DNA from: Micrococcales bacterium 72-143
GTDB lineage: Bacteria; Actinomycetota; Actinomycetes; Actinomycetales; Microbacteriaceae
DNA length: 64,000 nt
Direction of reading: 5' to 3'
NCBI GenBank assembly: GCA_001898835.1
Contig: MKVM01000003.1
Coordinates: forward strand, 62,001 to 126,000
Every line of letters begins with the position of its first letter. Positions within the stretch are counted from its first letter, which is position 1. Below the pieces are notes generated by a model. It ran no database searches. It was given only the letters and a program-made list of their open reading frames with translations, and had not been told where the DNA came from. The translations under genes and the position numbers were made by a program. This document shows, piece after piece, positions 26,620 to 34,302 of this stretch.

Positions 26620-27900
26620 ATGCGCAAGAAGCTCATCGCGGCCGCTGCACTCGCGGCCGCGCTCACGCTCACCGCCTGCTCGGGCGACGGCGGAAACGGA
26701 AACGGCGGCGGAGACGGCGGCGACAACCAGGTCGAGGTCTTCACCTGGTGGGCGTCCGGCTCCGAGAAGGTCGGCCTCGACGCCCTCGTCAAGGTGTTCG
26801 GCGAGCAGCACCCCGACGTCGAATTCATCAACGCGGCCGTCGCAGGCGGCGCCGGCTCCAACGCCAAGGCCGCCCTCGCATCCCGCCTCGAAGCCAAGAA
26901 CCCGCCGGACTCGTTCCAGGCGCACGCGGGCGCCGAGCTCAGCGACTACATCGCCGCCGGACAGCTGCAGGACGTCTCGAGCCTCTACACGGAGTTCGGC
27001 CTCACCGACGCCTTCCCGAAGAGCCTCCTCGACCGGTTGACCGTCGACGGCAAGATCTACTCCGTGCCGAGCAACATCCACCGCGCCAACGTCGTGTGGG
27101 TGAACCCCGCCGTGCTCGAGAAGGCCGGCATCGACGCGAGCAAGGCGCCCGCCACGATGGAGGCATGGATCGCCGACCTGCAGAAGCTCAAGGACGCGGG
27201 CGTCGAGACCCCGCTCGCCCTCGGCACCGAGTGGACCCAGATGCAGCTGTTCGAGACCGTCCTGCTCTCCGAGCTCGGCGCCGACGGCTACTCGGGTCTG
27301 TGGAACGGTGACACGCAGTGGACCGACCCGGGCGTCAAGAAGGCGGCTGAGGACTACAAGAAGCTGCTCGGCTACGCCAACAGCGACTACGCGGGCCTCG
27401 ACTGGGATGCCGCGACCCAGATCGTGATCGACGGCAACGCCGGCTACAACGTCATGGGCGACTGGGCCGAGGCCGCCTTCCAGCAGGCCGGACTGAAGTA
27501 CGACAGCGACTACACGACCTGGCCGGTGCCCGGCACCGACGGCGTCTTCGACTTCCTCGCCGACTCGTTCACCCTCCCGGTGGGCGCGCCGCACGAGAAG
27601 GCGGCGAAGGCCTGGCTCCAGACCGTGAGCTCGGCCGAGGGCCAGAAGGCGTTCAACCTCGCCAAGGGCTCGATCCCGGCACGCACCGACGTCGACGCGT
27701 CCGAGTACCCGGCCTACCAGCAGACCGCGATCGCATCGTGGAGCTCCGACACCGTCGTCTCCTCGCTCGCCCACGGCGCGGCAGCACCCGTGGCCTGGTC
27801 GTCGGACATCTCCTCGGCGATCGGCAAGTTCGGCTCGGACGGCAACGTCGACTCCTTCCTCACGGCGCTCACCGACGCCGCCAAGAAGGCGCTCGGCTGA
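26620..27900 (+). CDS. Sugar ABC transporter substrate-binding lipoprotein
   Basis: A 426-residue family 1 extracellular solute-binding protein. The signal peptide MRKKLIAAAALAAALTLTAC ends at the lipidated C20 and is followed by a Gly/Asn-rich linker. The mature protein has the two-lobe pattern of MalE-like proteins, for example VEVFTWWASGSEK and YNVMGDWAEAAFQ. The ATG at 26620 sits 4 nt after GGAGG. It captures a sugar outside the membrane and delivers it to the two permeases downstream; the exact sugar is not readable. A strong hairpin follows the gene. Confidence 0.94.
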   Translation: MRKKLIAAAALAAALTLTACSGDGGNGNGGGDGGDNQVEVFTWWASGSEKVGLDALVKVFGEQHPDVEFINAAVAGGAGSNAKAALASRLEAKNPPDSFQAHAGAELSDYIAAGQLQDVSSLYTEFGLTDAFPKSLLDRLTVDGKIYSVPSNIHRANVVWVNPAVLEKAGIDASKAPATMEAWIADLQKLKDAGVETPLALGTEWTQMQLFETVLLSELGADGYSGLWNGDTQWTDPGVKKAAEDYKKLLGYANSDYAGLDWDAATQIVIDGNAGYNVMGDWAEAAFQQAGLKYDSDYTTWPVPGTDGVFDFLADSFTLPVGAPHEKAAKAWLQTVSSAEGQKAFNLAKGSIPARTDVDASEYPAYQQTAIASWSSDTVVSSLAHGAAAPVAWSSDISSAIGKFGSDGNVDSFLTALTDAAKKALG

Positions 27901-27915
27901 CCCGCACCCACCCCT

Positions 27916-27946
27916 GACGGGGGGCGGCGCGCTGCCGCCCCCCGTC
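27916..27946 (+). terminator. Hairpin between binding-protein and permease genes
   Basis: A perfect 13-bp stem, GACGGGGGGCGGC with its complement, and a 5-nt loop lie 15 bp after the binding-protein stop. In such operons a hairpin here stabilises or partly ends the message so that the binding protein is made in excess over the permeases. Confidence 0.75.
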
Positions 27947-27970
27947 ATCCACGCCGAAGGAACGCCGACC

Positions 27971-28882
27971 ATGCCCGCTCGCACCCGGAAACCGCTCTCG
28001 CGCATCCGCAGCTGGGGCCCACCGCTGCTGCTGGTCGCCCCCACGATCGTCATCATCGCCGTCTTCGTGTACGGCCTCATCGCGGTCAACACCCAGGTCT
28101 CCATGACGGACCGCCACTCGCTTCAGCCCGCGACCCGATTCGTCGGGCTCGAGAACTACTTCGCGCTCCTCACGGAGGATCGTTTCCTGCACTCGCTGTG
28201 GAACCTCCTGATCTTCACGATCGTGTTCATCGCGGGCACGATGCTGTTCGGCTTCCTCTGGGCATGGCTGCTCGAGAAGGGCGTGACCGCCGAGGGCGTG
28301 TTCCGCTCCATCTACCTCTTCCCGATGGCCGTCTCCTTCGTCGCCTCGGGCGTCGTCTGGCGCTGGCTGCTCAACAGCGCCGAAGGCGACCGCGCATCCG
28401 GGCTCAACCGGCTGTTCGAGAGCATGGGGCTCGGCTTCCTGCAGAACCCCTGGTGGTCGGATCCCACCTGGGGCATGGCCGCGATCGCCCTGCCCGCCGT
28501 CTGGCAGCTCGCGGGCTACGTCATGGCCCTCTTCCTGGCCGGCTTCCGCGGCGTCCCGATCGAGCTGCGCGAGGCGGCCCGGATGGACGGCGCGAGCGAG
28601 TGGAAGCTCTACCGCCACGTGATCTTCCCGCAGCTCGGACCGGTCGCCCTCTCGGCGCTGGTGATCGTGAGCCACATGTCGCTCAAGGTGTTCGACCTCA
28701 TCATGTCGATCACGAAGGCCATCTACCAGACCGAGGTCCCGGCGACCTACATGTGGGTCGTGCTGACCGGCAACGACTACGCGAAGGCGGCGACGATCGC
28801 GACGATCATGCTGCTGCTCGCAGCCGTGTTCATCGTGCCCTACCTCAACTACACCAACCGGAAGGAGCGTGAGGGCCGATGA
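27971..28882 (+). CDS. Sugar ABC transporter permease (MalF type)
   Basis: A 303-residue inner-membrane permease with six hydrophobic helices. The cytoplasmic EAA loop that contacts the ATPase is seen as ELREAARMDGASEWKLYRHV. Its stop overlaps the next permease start by ATGA. No ATPase gene lies in the operon; actinobacteria commonly share one MsiK-type ATPase among many importers, and that is the likely arrangement here. Confidence 0.94.
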   Translation: MPARTRKPLSRIRSWGPPLLLVAPTIVIIAVFVYGLIAVNTQVSMTDRHSLQPATRFVGLENYFALLTEDRFLHSLWNLLIFTIVFIAGTMLFGFLWAWLLEKGVTAEGVFRSIYLFPMAVSFVASGVVWRWLLNSAEGDRASGLNRLFESMGLGFLQNPWWSDPTWGMAAIALPAVWQLAGYVMALFLAGFRGVPIELREAARMDGASEWKLYRHVIFPQLGPVALSALVIVSHMSLKVFDLIMSITKAIYQTEVPATYMWVVLTGNDYAKAATIATIMLLLAAVFIVPYLNYTNRKEREGR

Positions 28883-29787
28883 CCGCCGCCGCCCCGACCT
28901 CCGCAGCACTGTCGCTGGCCCCCGCCGCACGCACCCGCAGGCGGATCCTCTCCCGCACCGCGAAGTACGTGCTGCTCGTCATCTTCGTCGTCGTCGTGCT
29001 CACCCCCGTCTACGTGCTCGTCGTCACGAGCCTGAAGCCGCCCGCCGACGTCAACCCCGCCACCAGCTGGGGGCTGCCCATCCGCTGGCCGTGGGAGGCC
29101 GCCACCGAGGGCGGGCCGACCGGCTTCGACAACTGGACGCTCGCCTGGAACGCGCTCGCGCCGTCCCTCGGCCGCACCTTCGCGATGACGATCCCCGCGG
29201 CGCTCATCTCGAGCATGCTGGGGTCGATGAACGGCTTCGTGTTCTCGTTGTGGCGCTTCCCGCACGCGAACCTGGTGTTCACCCTCGTGCTGTTCGGGAT
29301 GTTCATCCCCTACCAGGCGATCATGACGCCGCTCGTGCAGATGAAGACGACCCTCGGGATGCCGAGCAACGTCGTGACGCTGCTCATCGTGCACATCATC
29401 TACGGCCTGCCGATCTGCACGCTCATCTTCCGCAACTACTACGAGTCGGTGCCCTTCGAGATCCTCGAGGCATCCCGGGTCGACGGGGCGGGGATGCTGC
29501 GCACCTTCGGGTCGATCATCCTGCCGATCTCCGTCCCCGCCTTCGTGGTGACCATCATCTGGCAGTTCACGAGCGCGTGGAACGACTTCCTGTTCGCGAT
29601 GTTCCTCTCCGACACCTCCGGCGGCCCGGTGTCGCTCGCGCTCAACAACCTGGCCCAGGGCGCGCAGCTGTCGAACTACGGGGCGTCGATGGCGGGCGCG
29701 CTCATCGCATCCGCGCCGACGCTGCTCGTCTACATCATCCTCGGCAAGTACTTCGTGGGCGGCCTCATGAGCGGGTCGGTGAAGTGA
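28879..29787 (+). CDS. Sugar ABC transporter permease (MalG type)
   Basis: A 302-residue second permease with six membrane helices. Its EAA loop is EILEASRVDGAGMLRTFG, and it ends ILGKYFVGGLMSGSVK, typical of MalG-like subunits. It overlaps the upstream permease (ATGA) and the ROK kinase start (GTGA) by four bases each, so the three genes are translationally coupled. Confidence 0.94.
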   Translation: MTAAAPTSAALSLAPAARTRRRILSRTAKYVLLVIFVVVVLTPVYVLVVTSLKPPADVNPATSWGLPIRWPWEAATEGGPTGFDNWTLAWNALAPSLGRTFAMTIPAALISSMLGSMNGFVFSLWRFPHANLVFTLVLFGMFIPYQAIMTPLVQMKTTLGMPSNVVTLLIVHIIYGLPICTLIFRNYYESVPFEILEASRVDGAGMLRTFGSIILPISVPAFVVTIIWQFTSAWNDFLFAMFLSDTSGGPVSLALNNLAQGAQLSNYGASMAGALIASAPTLLVYIILGKYFVGGLMSGSVK

Positions 29788-30599
29788 CCGTCCTGGCGGT
29801 CGATCTCGGGGGCACCAAGCTCGAGGCGGCCCTCGTCGATGCCGACGGGAGCATCCTGCCGGGCAGCCGCTCGCGGGTTCCGACCGGCAGACGGATCGAG
29901 CCGCACGAGCTGCGACGCCTGCTCGCCGATGCCGTCGGCCGCACCCTGGGCACGGCGACGGAAGCCGTCACCGGCGTCGGGGTCGGCAGCGCGGGCCCGG
30001 TCGACCGCCTCGCGGGCCGCGTGAGCCCGGTCAACATGCCCCGGCTCACCGCGTTCGCGATGCGGGAGGCGGTCGAGGAGCTCGTCCCCGGCGTCGCCGT
30101 GGAGCTCGCGCTCGACGGTCAGTGCATCGCCCTCGCCGAGACCCGCTTCGGCGCCGCGCGGGACTCGCGCTCGACGCTCGGCATGGTCGTGTCGACCGGG
30201 GTCGGCGGTGGGCTCGTGCTCGACGGACGGCTGATCCAGGGCGAGACGGGCAACGCCGGACACATCGGCCAGATGCACACCGCCGAGTTCGCCGCCGACG
30301 GCAGGCCGCTCACCGTCGAGGCGGTGGCCTCCGGCCCGGCGAGCGTCGCCTGGGCGCGCGCCCACGGATGGACAGGCACGACCGGCGAGGAGCTCGCCGA
30401 GGGCTGGGCGCGCGCCGACCTCGACGTCGTCGTGATCGGCGGCGGCTTCTCTCACGTGGCCCCCGAGTACCCCGAGCTCGTCGCGGCAGCCGCCGCCGAG
30501 CGCGCGGAACTCGACTACGCGCGGTCCCCGCGCGTCGTGCGCGCCGCGCTCCGCAACGCGGCACCGCTCGTGGGCGCCGCGGCGCTCGCCCTGGGCTGA
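29784..30599 (+). CDS. ROK family sugar kinase with a 26-residue internal deletion
   Basis: A 271-residue ROK protein, likely to phosphorylate the imported sugar. VLAVDLGGTKLEAALVD at the start is the phosphate-1 motif; VVSTGVGGGLVLDGR, ETGNAGHIGQM and VVIGGGFSHVAPEYP follow. The zinc motif CxCGxxGC is absent. Compared with the partial copy at 32428-32866, 26 residues are missing between GWAR and ADLDVV (78 nt, frame kept). The missing part is the helix that in ROK proteins precedes the GGG loop. With it the protein would be about 297 residues, the family norm, so activity is doubtful. An alternative is that this is a natural short variant. Confidence 0.85.
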   Translation: MTVLAVDLGGTKLEAALVDADGSILPGSRSRVPTGRRIEPHELRRLLADAVGRTLGTATEAVTGVGVGSAGPVDRLAGRVSPVNMPRLTAFAMREAVEELVPGVAVELALDGQCIALAETRFGAARDSRSTLGMVVSTGVGGGLVLDGRLIQGETGNAGHIGQMHTAEFAADGRPLTVEAVASGPASVAWARAHGWTGTTGEELAEGWARADLDVVVIGGGFSHVAPEYPELVAAAAAERAELDYARSPRVVRAALRNAAPLVGAAALALG

Positions 30600-30608
30600 G
30601 GAGCGGTA

Positions 30609-31982
30609 TTACGGCGCCTCGGCGACGGCCGTCGCGGGCACCGGGCGCTCGAGGAGGCGCGCGACCACCACGACGAGGAGCGCGACGACGAGCGTCCAGA
30701 TGACGATCGGCGGCGTCAGCGGCCGCACGAACAGGATGATCGCTGCCGCCACGATCCCCACCGCGACGCGGATGCCGATGCGCGCGCGGAAGACCAGCGC
30801 GCCGAAGCGGCCCGTCGTGACCCCGTACCGCTCACCGGCCGTGCGCAGCGAGTCGGCCCCCGCGTCCGCGAGCCGGCGCAGGGCGCGGCTCGAACGGTAG
30901 GGCCCCGCGAGGTAGGCGACGAGCGCGACGCAGAGACCGACGACGATCGCCGCCGCGACGGAGCTCACGATGGATGCGACGAGGGCGCCGTAGATCGCGT
31001 CGATCGCGTCCGCGGGCAGACTGCCCGCCGTCGCGCCGAGGGTGAAGACGCGGCCTGCGGCGACGCCCGCACCGAGCACCCCGGCTGCGATCGCGAGGGC
31101 GATGCCCACCCCCATGATGCCCGTCGCCCACCGCCGCGCGACGAGCACCCCCGCCGCGAGCAGCGCGACGACGACCCACTGCAGCCACGGCCCGACGGCG
31201 ACGGCGAGCTGGTACAGCCACACCAGCTGCGCGAGCTGGGCCGACTTCGCGATGACGATCACCGCGTCCGTCTGCGGGATGAGCGAGCCGAACGGGATGC
31301 CCGCATCGGCGAGCGCCATCCGCACGCGGTCGAGGATCGGGTCGAGGGCGATGCCGACCTCGCCGCGCCCGCTGATCTGCAGCACCTCGCCGTTGCCGCT
31401 CAGGGCGGCGACGAGCTGCTGGTGGGTGATACGGAGCGACTGGGCGATGACGTCGGTGAAGGCGTCCGAGGTGACGACACGGGTGACGACCCGCTCCACG
31501 AGGGCGCCCACGCCGTCCGTCGCCGGACCCTGCAGCAGCCGCAGCGCCGCGATCGCCCGGGGCGGCAGGTCGAGCTGGTCGAGCCCCGCGAACAGCTCGG
31601 CGACCAACTGGTCGACGCCCGCCTGCTCGCGGATGGCATCCGTGGCCCGCTCGATGATGAGATCCTGCACGGCCTCGTCGTCGACGATCGGCTCCAGGGT
31701 CTGCACGAAGAAGTCGGTGTCGGTGAGCAGCTTCTGCGTCGTGTTCGCGACGAGCGCGACCGGCGCGAGGATCGCGGCGACCACGATGAGCGCGACGGAT
31801 GCGATGGCGCGCGCCCGCCGACGGCCGCGCGGCGCAGGGGTGCCGGCAACCGCGGAGGCCGCGGCATCCGCCTCCGCAGCGCGGACCTCGAGCGCATCGC
31901 GTGCGGCGTCGAGCTCCTCGCGCAGGCGCGCGTTCTCCTCCTCCATGCGGGCGATTCTCTGCGCCTGGGTCTCACGGGGCAT
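30609..31982 (-). CDS. Uncharacterised membrane protein with N-terminal coiled coil
   Basis: A 457-residue protein. Residues 1-45 form a charged coiled coil (RMEEENARLREELDAARDAL) and are followed by a basic patch and a membrane helix near 60-80. An extracytoplasmic stretch comes next (TDTDFFVQTLEPIVDDEAV and relatives), and four or five more helices occupy the C-terminal half. Proteins with this layout, a large outside loop of helical repeats after TM1, are common and uncharacterised in actinobacteria. The ATG at 31982 follows GAGAGGA. A 37-bp remnant of its 3' end recurs at 34258-34294. Confidence 0.7.
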   Translation of the reverse strand: MPRETQAQRIARMEEENARLREELDAARDALEVRAAEADAAASAVAGTPAPRGRRRARAIASVALIVVAAILAPVALVANTTQKLLTDTDFFVQTLEPIVDDEAVQDLIIERATDAIREQAGVDQLVAELFAGLDQLDLPPRAIAALRLLQGPATDGVGALVERVVTRVVTSDAFTDVIAQSLRITHQQLVAALSGNGEVLQISGRGEVGIALDPILDRVRMALADAGIPFGSLIPQTDAVIVIAKSAQLAQLVWLYQLAVAVGPWLQWVVVALLAAGVLVARRWATGIMGVGIALAIAAGVLGAGVAAGRVFTLGATAGSLPADAIDAIYGALVASIVSSVAAAIVVGLCVALVAYLAGPYRSSRALRRLADAGADSLRTAGERYGVTTGRFGALVFRARIGIRVAVGIVAAAIILFVRPLTPPIVIWTLVVALLVVVVARLLERPVPATAVAEAP

Positions 31983-32054
31983 GATGGATCCTCTCGTCGC
32001 TGGCACCATCATGGCCTCTCGCGCGCCGGATGCGATATCCGGCGCGATCCGGCC

Positions 32055-32422
32055 GCGCGCTACGGGTGGCGCTGCTCGCGGATCCCGGCCGCATGCAGCG
32101 GCTCCGTGAGCCACTGCACCGTGGCCGAGCCGTCGGCGGCGCACGTGACGCCCAGGGTGTGCGGCGTCTCGAGGAACAGCACCTCGGCGCGGAAGGCGTC
32201 CCCCTCCCAGCCGCCGACCGCGGCGATCGGCACGCCGTCGGGGGCCGACTCCGCCCATCCGCCGACACCGACCGGGAAGGCGAACTCGCCGTGCTCGTCG
32301 ACGAGGCCCAGCGCCCACCCCTCCCCCTCGGCACGCAGCCGCACCTCCCGGATGCCGGCGGCGCCGTTCGGCACGGCGAACACGGAGCCGGCGGGAACCC
32401 GTTCGGGTCCGCTCACGGGCAC
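32055..32422 (-). pseudogene. 3'-end duplicate of the serine hydrolase gene
   Basis: This stretch repeats, at nearly full nucleotide identity, the last ~110 codons and stop of the serine hydrolase at 34303-35685. The frame is open for 120 codons, but no catalytic residues are included and it joins a ROK fragment directly at 32428. It is a remnant of a duplicated unit, not a functional gene. Confidence 0.8.
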
Positions 32423-32614
32423 TGGGAGAGCTGCGACGCCTGCTCGCCGATGCCGTGGGCCGCACCCTGGGCACGGCGACGGAAGCCGTCAGCGGCGTCG
32501 GGGTCGGCAGCGCGGATCGAGGCGGTGGCCTCCGGCCCGGCGAGCGTCGCCTGGGCGCGCGCCCACGGATGGACAGGCACGACCGGCGAGGAGCTCGCCG
32601 AGGGCTGGGCGCGC

Positions 32615-32692
32615 GGGGAGGCTGTGCCCCGGCAGGCGGTGGAGCGCTCCGCGCGCGCGATCGGCGGCCTCGTCGCCGACGTCTGGACGCTC
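32615..32692 (+). other. 78-nt segment absent from the intact ROK gene
   Basis: An in-frame segment between codons for GWAR and ADLDVV, present only in the duplicate. It restores the helix expected before the GGG loop, showing that the operon copy suffered a deletion rather than this copy an insertion. Confidence 0.75.
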
Positions 32693-32823
32693 GCCGATCT
32701 CGACGTCGTCGTGATCGGCGGCGGCTTCTCTCACGTGGCCCCCGAGTACCCCGAGCTCGTCGCGGCAGCCGTCGCCGAGCGCGCGGAACTCGACTACGCG
32801 CGGTCCCCGCGCGTCGTGCGCGT

Positions 32824-32849
32824 CGCGCTCGGCAACGCGGCACCGCTCG
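32824..32849 (+). repeat. 26-bp direct repeat, left copy, flanking a 1.3-kb insert
   Basis: These 26 bases of the ROK 3' end (starting CGCGCTCGGCAACGC) recur exactly at 34181-34206. The two copies bracket the metalloprotease-lipoprotein pair. Confidence 0.8.
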
Positions 32850-32862
32850 CGCTCGCCCTGGG

Positions 32863-32880
32863 CTGAGGAGCGCTCCTCAG
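32863..32880. terminator. 18-bp perfect palindrome after the ROK fragment
   Basis: CTGAGGAGCGCTCCTCAG overlaps the ROK fragment stop and lies 13 bp beyond the lipoprotein stop on the other strand. It could end transcription from either side. Confidence 0.5.
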
Positions 32881-32893
32881 AACTCCCGGGTTG

Positions 32894-33466
32894 TCATGAG
32901 AGTAGTCGCACCACTTCGGGGCCGATTGAGTTCCGCGGATCCACGGGAGCGAAAGCGCCGTTCGCGTCCCGGATGTAGCTCGCTTGAGAGGCGTTGAGGA
33001 GGCTGGCGGGAACGTTGTCGAAGCTCATCAGGAACAGCGCATAGGTACTGTCGATAGACAGAGCCGTTGCACCTTCCTCAAGATATTCTTCCCCCTCGAA
33101 GGTGCCACCCAACTGCTTGACCTCGATCACCTCGCCCGGGGCTCGACTGCCCTTGTAGGTCTCCTCAACCCTCAACTGCAGCACCGTGTACACGTAGCTT
33201 GCGTCGTGAGCTTCTTCTCCAGCCCCGTATGTGGGGTTCTCCACCGGGTCGGTGGAATCACTCGGCGCCGAGATATCGATCCTCCGGACTTCCGCCGACT
33301 CCACCGTTCCCACAACGATGTCGGTCGCTGCTGCGGCAAGATCTTCCGCATCCATGTACTCGGGGTACAACGGATGGTACTCGTGTGCCCCCTGGGGAGC
33401 AGCGCATCCGCCAAGGAGTGCCACCAAGCCGACCAGAACTCCGAACCGTGAGACTCCGCGTTTCAT
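32894..33466 (-). CDS. Uncharacterised lipoprotein paired with a secreted protease
   Basis: A 190-residue protein with a lipoprotein signal peptide ending GLVALLGGC (Cys near residue 21). The mature part is acidic and beta-rich, with TDIVVGTVESAEV followed by YTVLQLRVEETYKG, a pattern of short secreted proteins of unknown role. It starts 13 bp after the metalloprotease stop on the same strand, so the two form an operon; it may act as an inhibitor, chaperone or substrate receptor for that protease, which is a guess. Its base composition is clearly lower in GC than the neighbours, fitting recent acquisition. Confidence 0.7.
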   Translation of the reverse strand: MKRGVSRFGVLVGLVALLGGCAAPQGAHEYHPLYPEYMDAEDLAAAATDIVVGTVESAEVRRIDISAPSDSTDPVENPTYGAGEEAHDASYVYTVLQLRVEETYKGSRAPGEVIEVKQLGGTFEGEEYLEEGATALSIDSTYALFLMSFDNVPASLLNASQASYIRDANGAFAPVDPRNSIGPEVVRLLS

Positions 33467-33479
33467 TGGTGATTTCCCC

Positions 33480-34058
33480 TCAATACTTGTTCTTCACGTT
33501 CGTCTTGTCGAAGGTGGTCGGCACCGTCAGCACCCCGGCCGAGGTGGAAGGATACTTCATGATCGAGGCGCTAGTTGTTGACGGATTGTCGGCCAGTGAC
33601 AGGGCATGTCCCAACTCGTGTGCAGCAGTCATTTTCGAACGGTTGTCCATCGTCGAGAGAGTTGACGCCGAGAGCGAGGTGGCGTTCGCACGGATCGCGA
33701 AAGTGCGATCCCACGGCCAACCGCCCGGTTGATATTCTCCCCACCATGTCTCGCTGTAGTTGCCAGCGGTCATCGTCCGTGGAGACGAGGAGTTGAATGA
33801 GATCGTGACACACATCGTGGAAGAGCACGTGCCGTTCCAAGAGGTGACGCCATGCGTGAGGTAGGCATCCCATGTGGGATTCACGCCAGTGATCCTCAGG
33901 TTGAAGGTCGCACTCTGCATGCCTGTTGTCGTGTAGACGGCGTGGGCTGGAGCAGCCGCGAGGAACACGCAAGCCAGCACTGCGAGAGCGGCGACCGGCG
34001 ATTGCCAGCTCAGTCGCCGAGCCGATCGTCTCCGAGAGCGTTCCACTGCGGCTTTCAC
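33480..34058 (-). CDS. Secreted metzincin-like zinc metalloprotease
   Basis: A 192-residue exported protease. The signal peptide (residues about 18-40) ends near APAHA. The zinc site is AAHELGHALSLADNP near residue 145, matching HExGHxxxLxD of matrixin/astacin-like metzincins with Asp as third ligand, and TSASIMKY about 11 residues later gives the Met-turn. The catalytic domain is small (~150 residues), with no propeptide visible. The GTG at 34058 has AAGGGGG upstream. It is lower in GC than surroundings and flanked by direct repeats of ROK-gene DNA, indicating insertion. The substrate is unknown. Confidence 0.82.
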   Translation of the reverse strand: MKAAVERSRRRSARRLSWQSPVAALAVLACVFLAAAPAHAVYTTTGMQSATFNLRITGVNPTWDAYLTHGVTSWNGTCSSTMCVTISFNSSSPRTMTAGNYSETWWGEYQPGGWPWDRTFAIRANATSLSASTLSTMDNRSKMTAAHELGHALSLADNPSTTSASIMKYPSTSAGVLTVPTTFDKTNVKNKY

Positions 34059-34180
34059 TTCGAGACCCCCTTGGCTAGCTGAGGGATTCTCCAGACGCTA
34101 ACAGTCGTCGACCGAGAACACAACAAGTCTCACTTTTGCTGCTGGCTCCTTCGCGACCATCTGCATGACAGCGACCGAGC

Positions 34181-34235
34181 CGCGCTCGGCAACGCGGCAC
34201 CGCTCGTGGGCGCCGCGGCGCTCACCTTGAGCTGA
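34181..34235 (+). pseudogene. ROK 3'-end remnant with right copy of the 26-bp direct repeat
   Basis: 34181-34206 is identical to 32824-32849. The stretch continues to the ROK stop codon and encodes ALGNAAPLVGAAALTLS, close to the operon copy's C-terminus. No upstream ROK sequence precedes it. Confidence 0.8.
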
Positions 34236-34257
34236 GCCGCGGCGCCGACGGCGCCCC

Positions 34258-34294
34258 GATGGCGATCGCGGGGGTCAGCGGCCGCACGAACAGG
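34258..34294 (-). pseudogene. Remnant of the coiled-coil membrane protein gene
   Basis: 21 bases (34274-34294) are identical to 30715-30735 and the bases before them are similar. This is a short leftover from the C-terminal coding part of the gene at 30609-31982, lying directly before the serine hydrolase end just as expected from a decayed duplicate unit. Confidence 0.65.
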
Positions 34295-34302
34295 GTGACG
34301 CG

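Larger units (their letters stand above)
32428..32866 (+). pseudogene. Fragmented ROK kinase duplicate
   Basis: 32428-32513 matches 29907-29992 of the ROK gene. A gap equal to about 320 nt of that gene then brings in 32517 onward, matching 30316-30599, but in another frame, so the reading frame is broken. This copy retains 78 nt (32615-32692, encoding GEAVPRQAVERSARA and on to VWTL) that the operon copy lacks, and it ends with ALALG after loss of a few codons. Confidence 0.85.

Noticed and set aside
32455-32997. A 180-codon plus-strand open frame over the ROK fragment
   Set aside because: It follows ROK frame for about 29 codons, then runs out of frame after the internal deletion; it is a pseudogene artefact.
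33290-33301. Another copy of the icd/sucC palindrome (GATATCGATCC)
   Set aside because: Only the central GATATCGA matches; it lies inside a coding region and lacks the TCTCGA arms.
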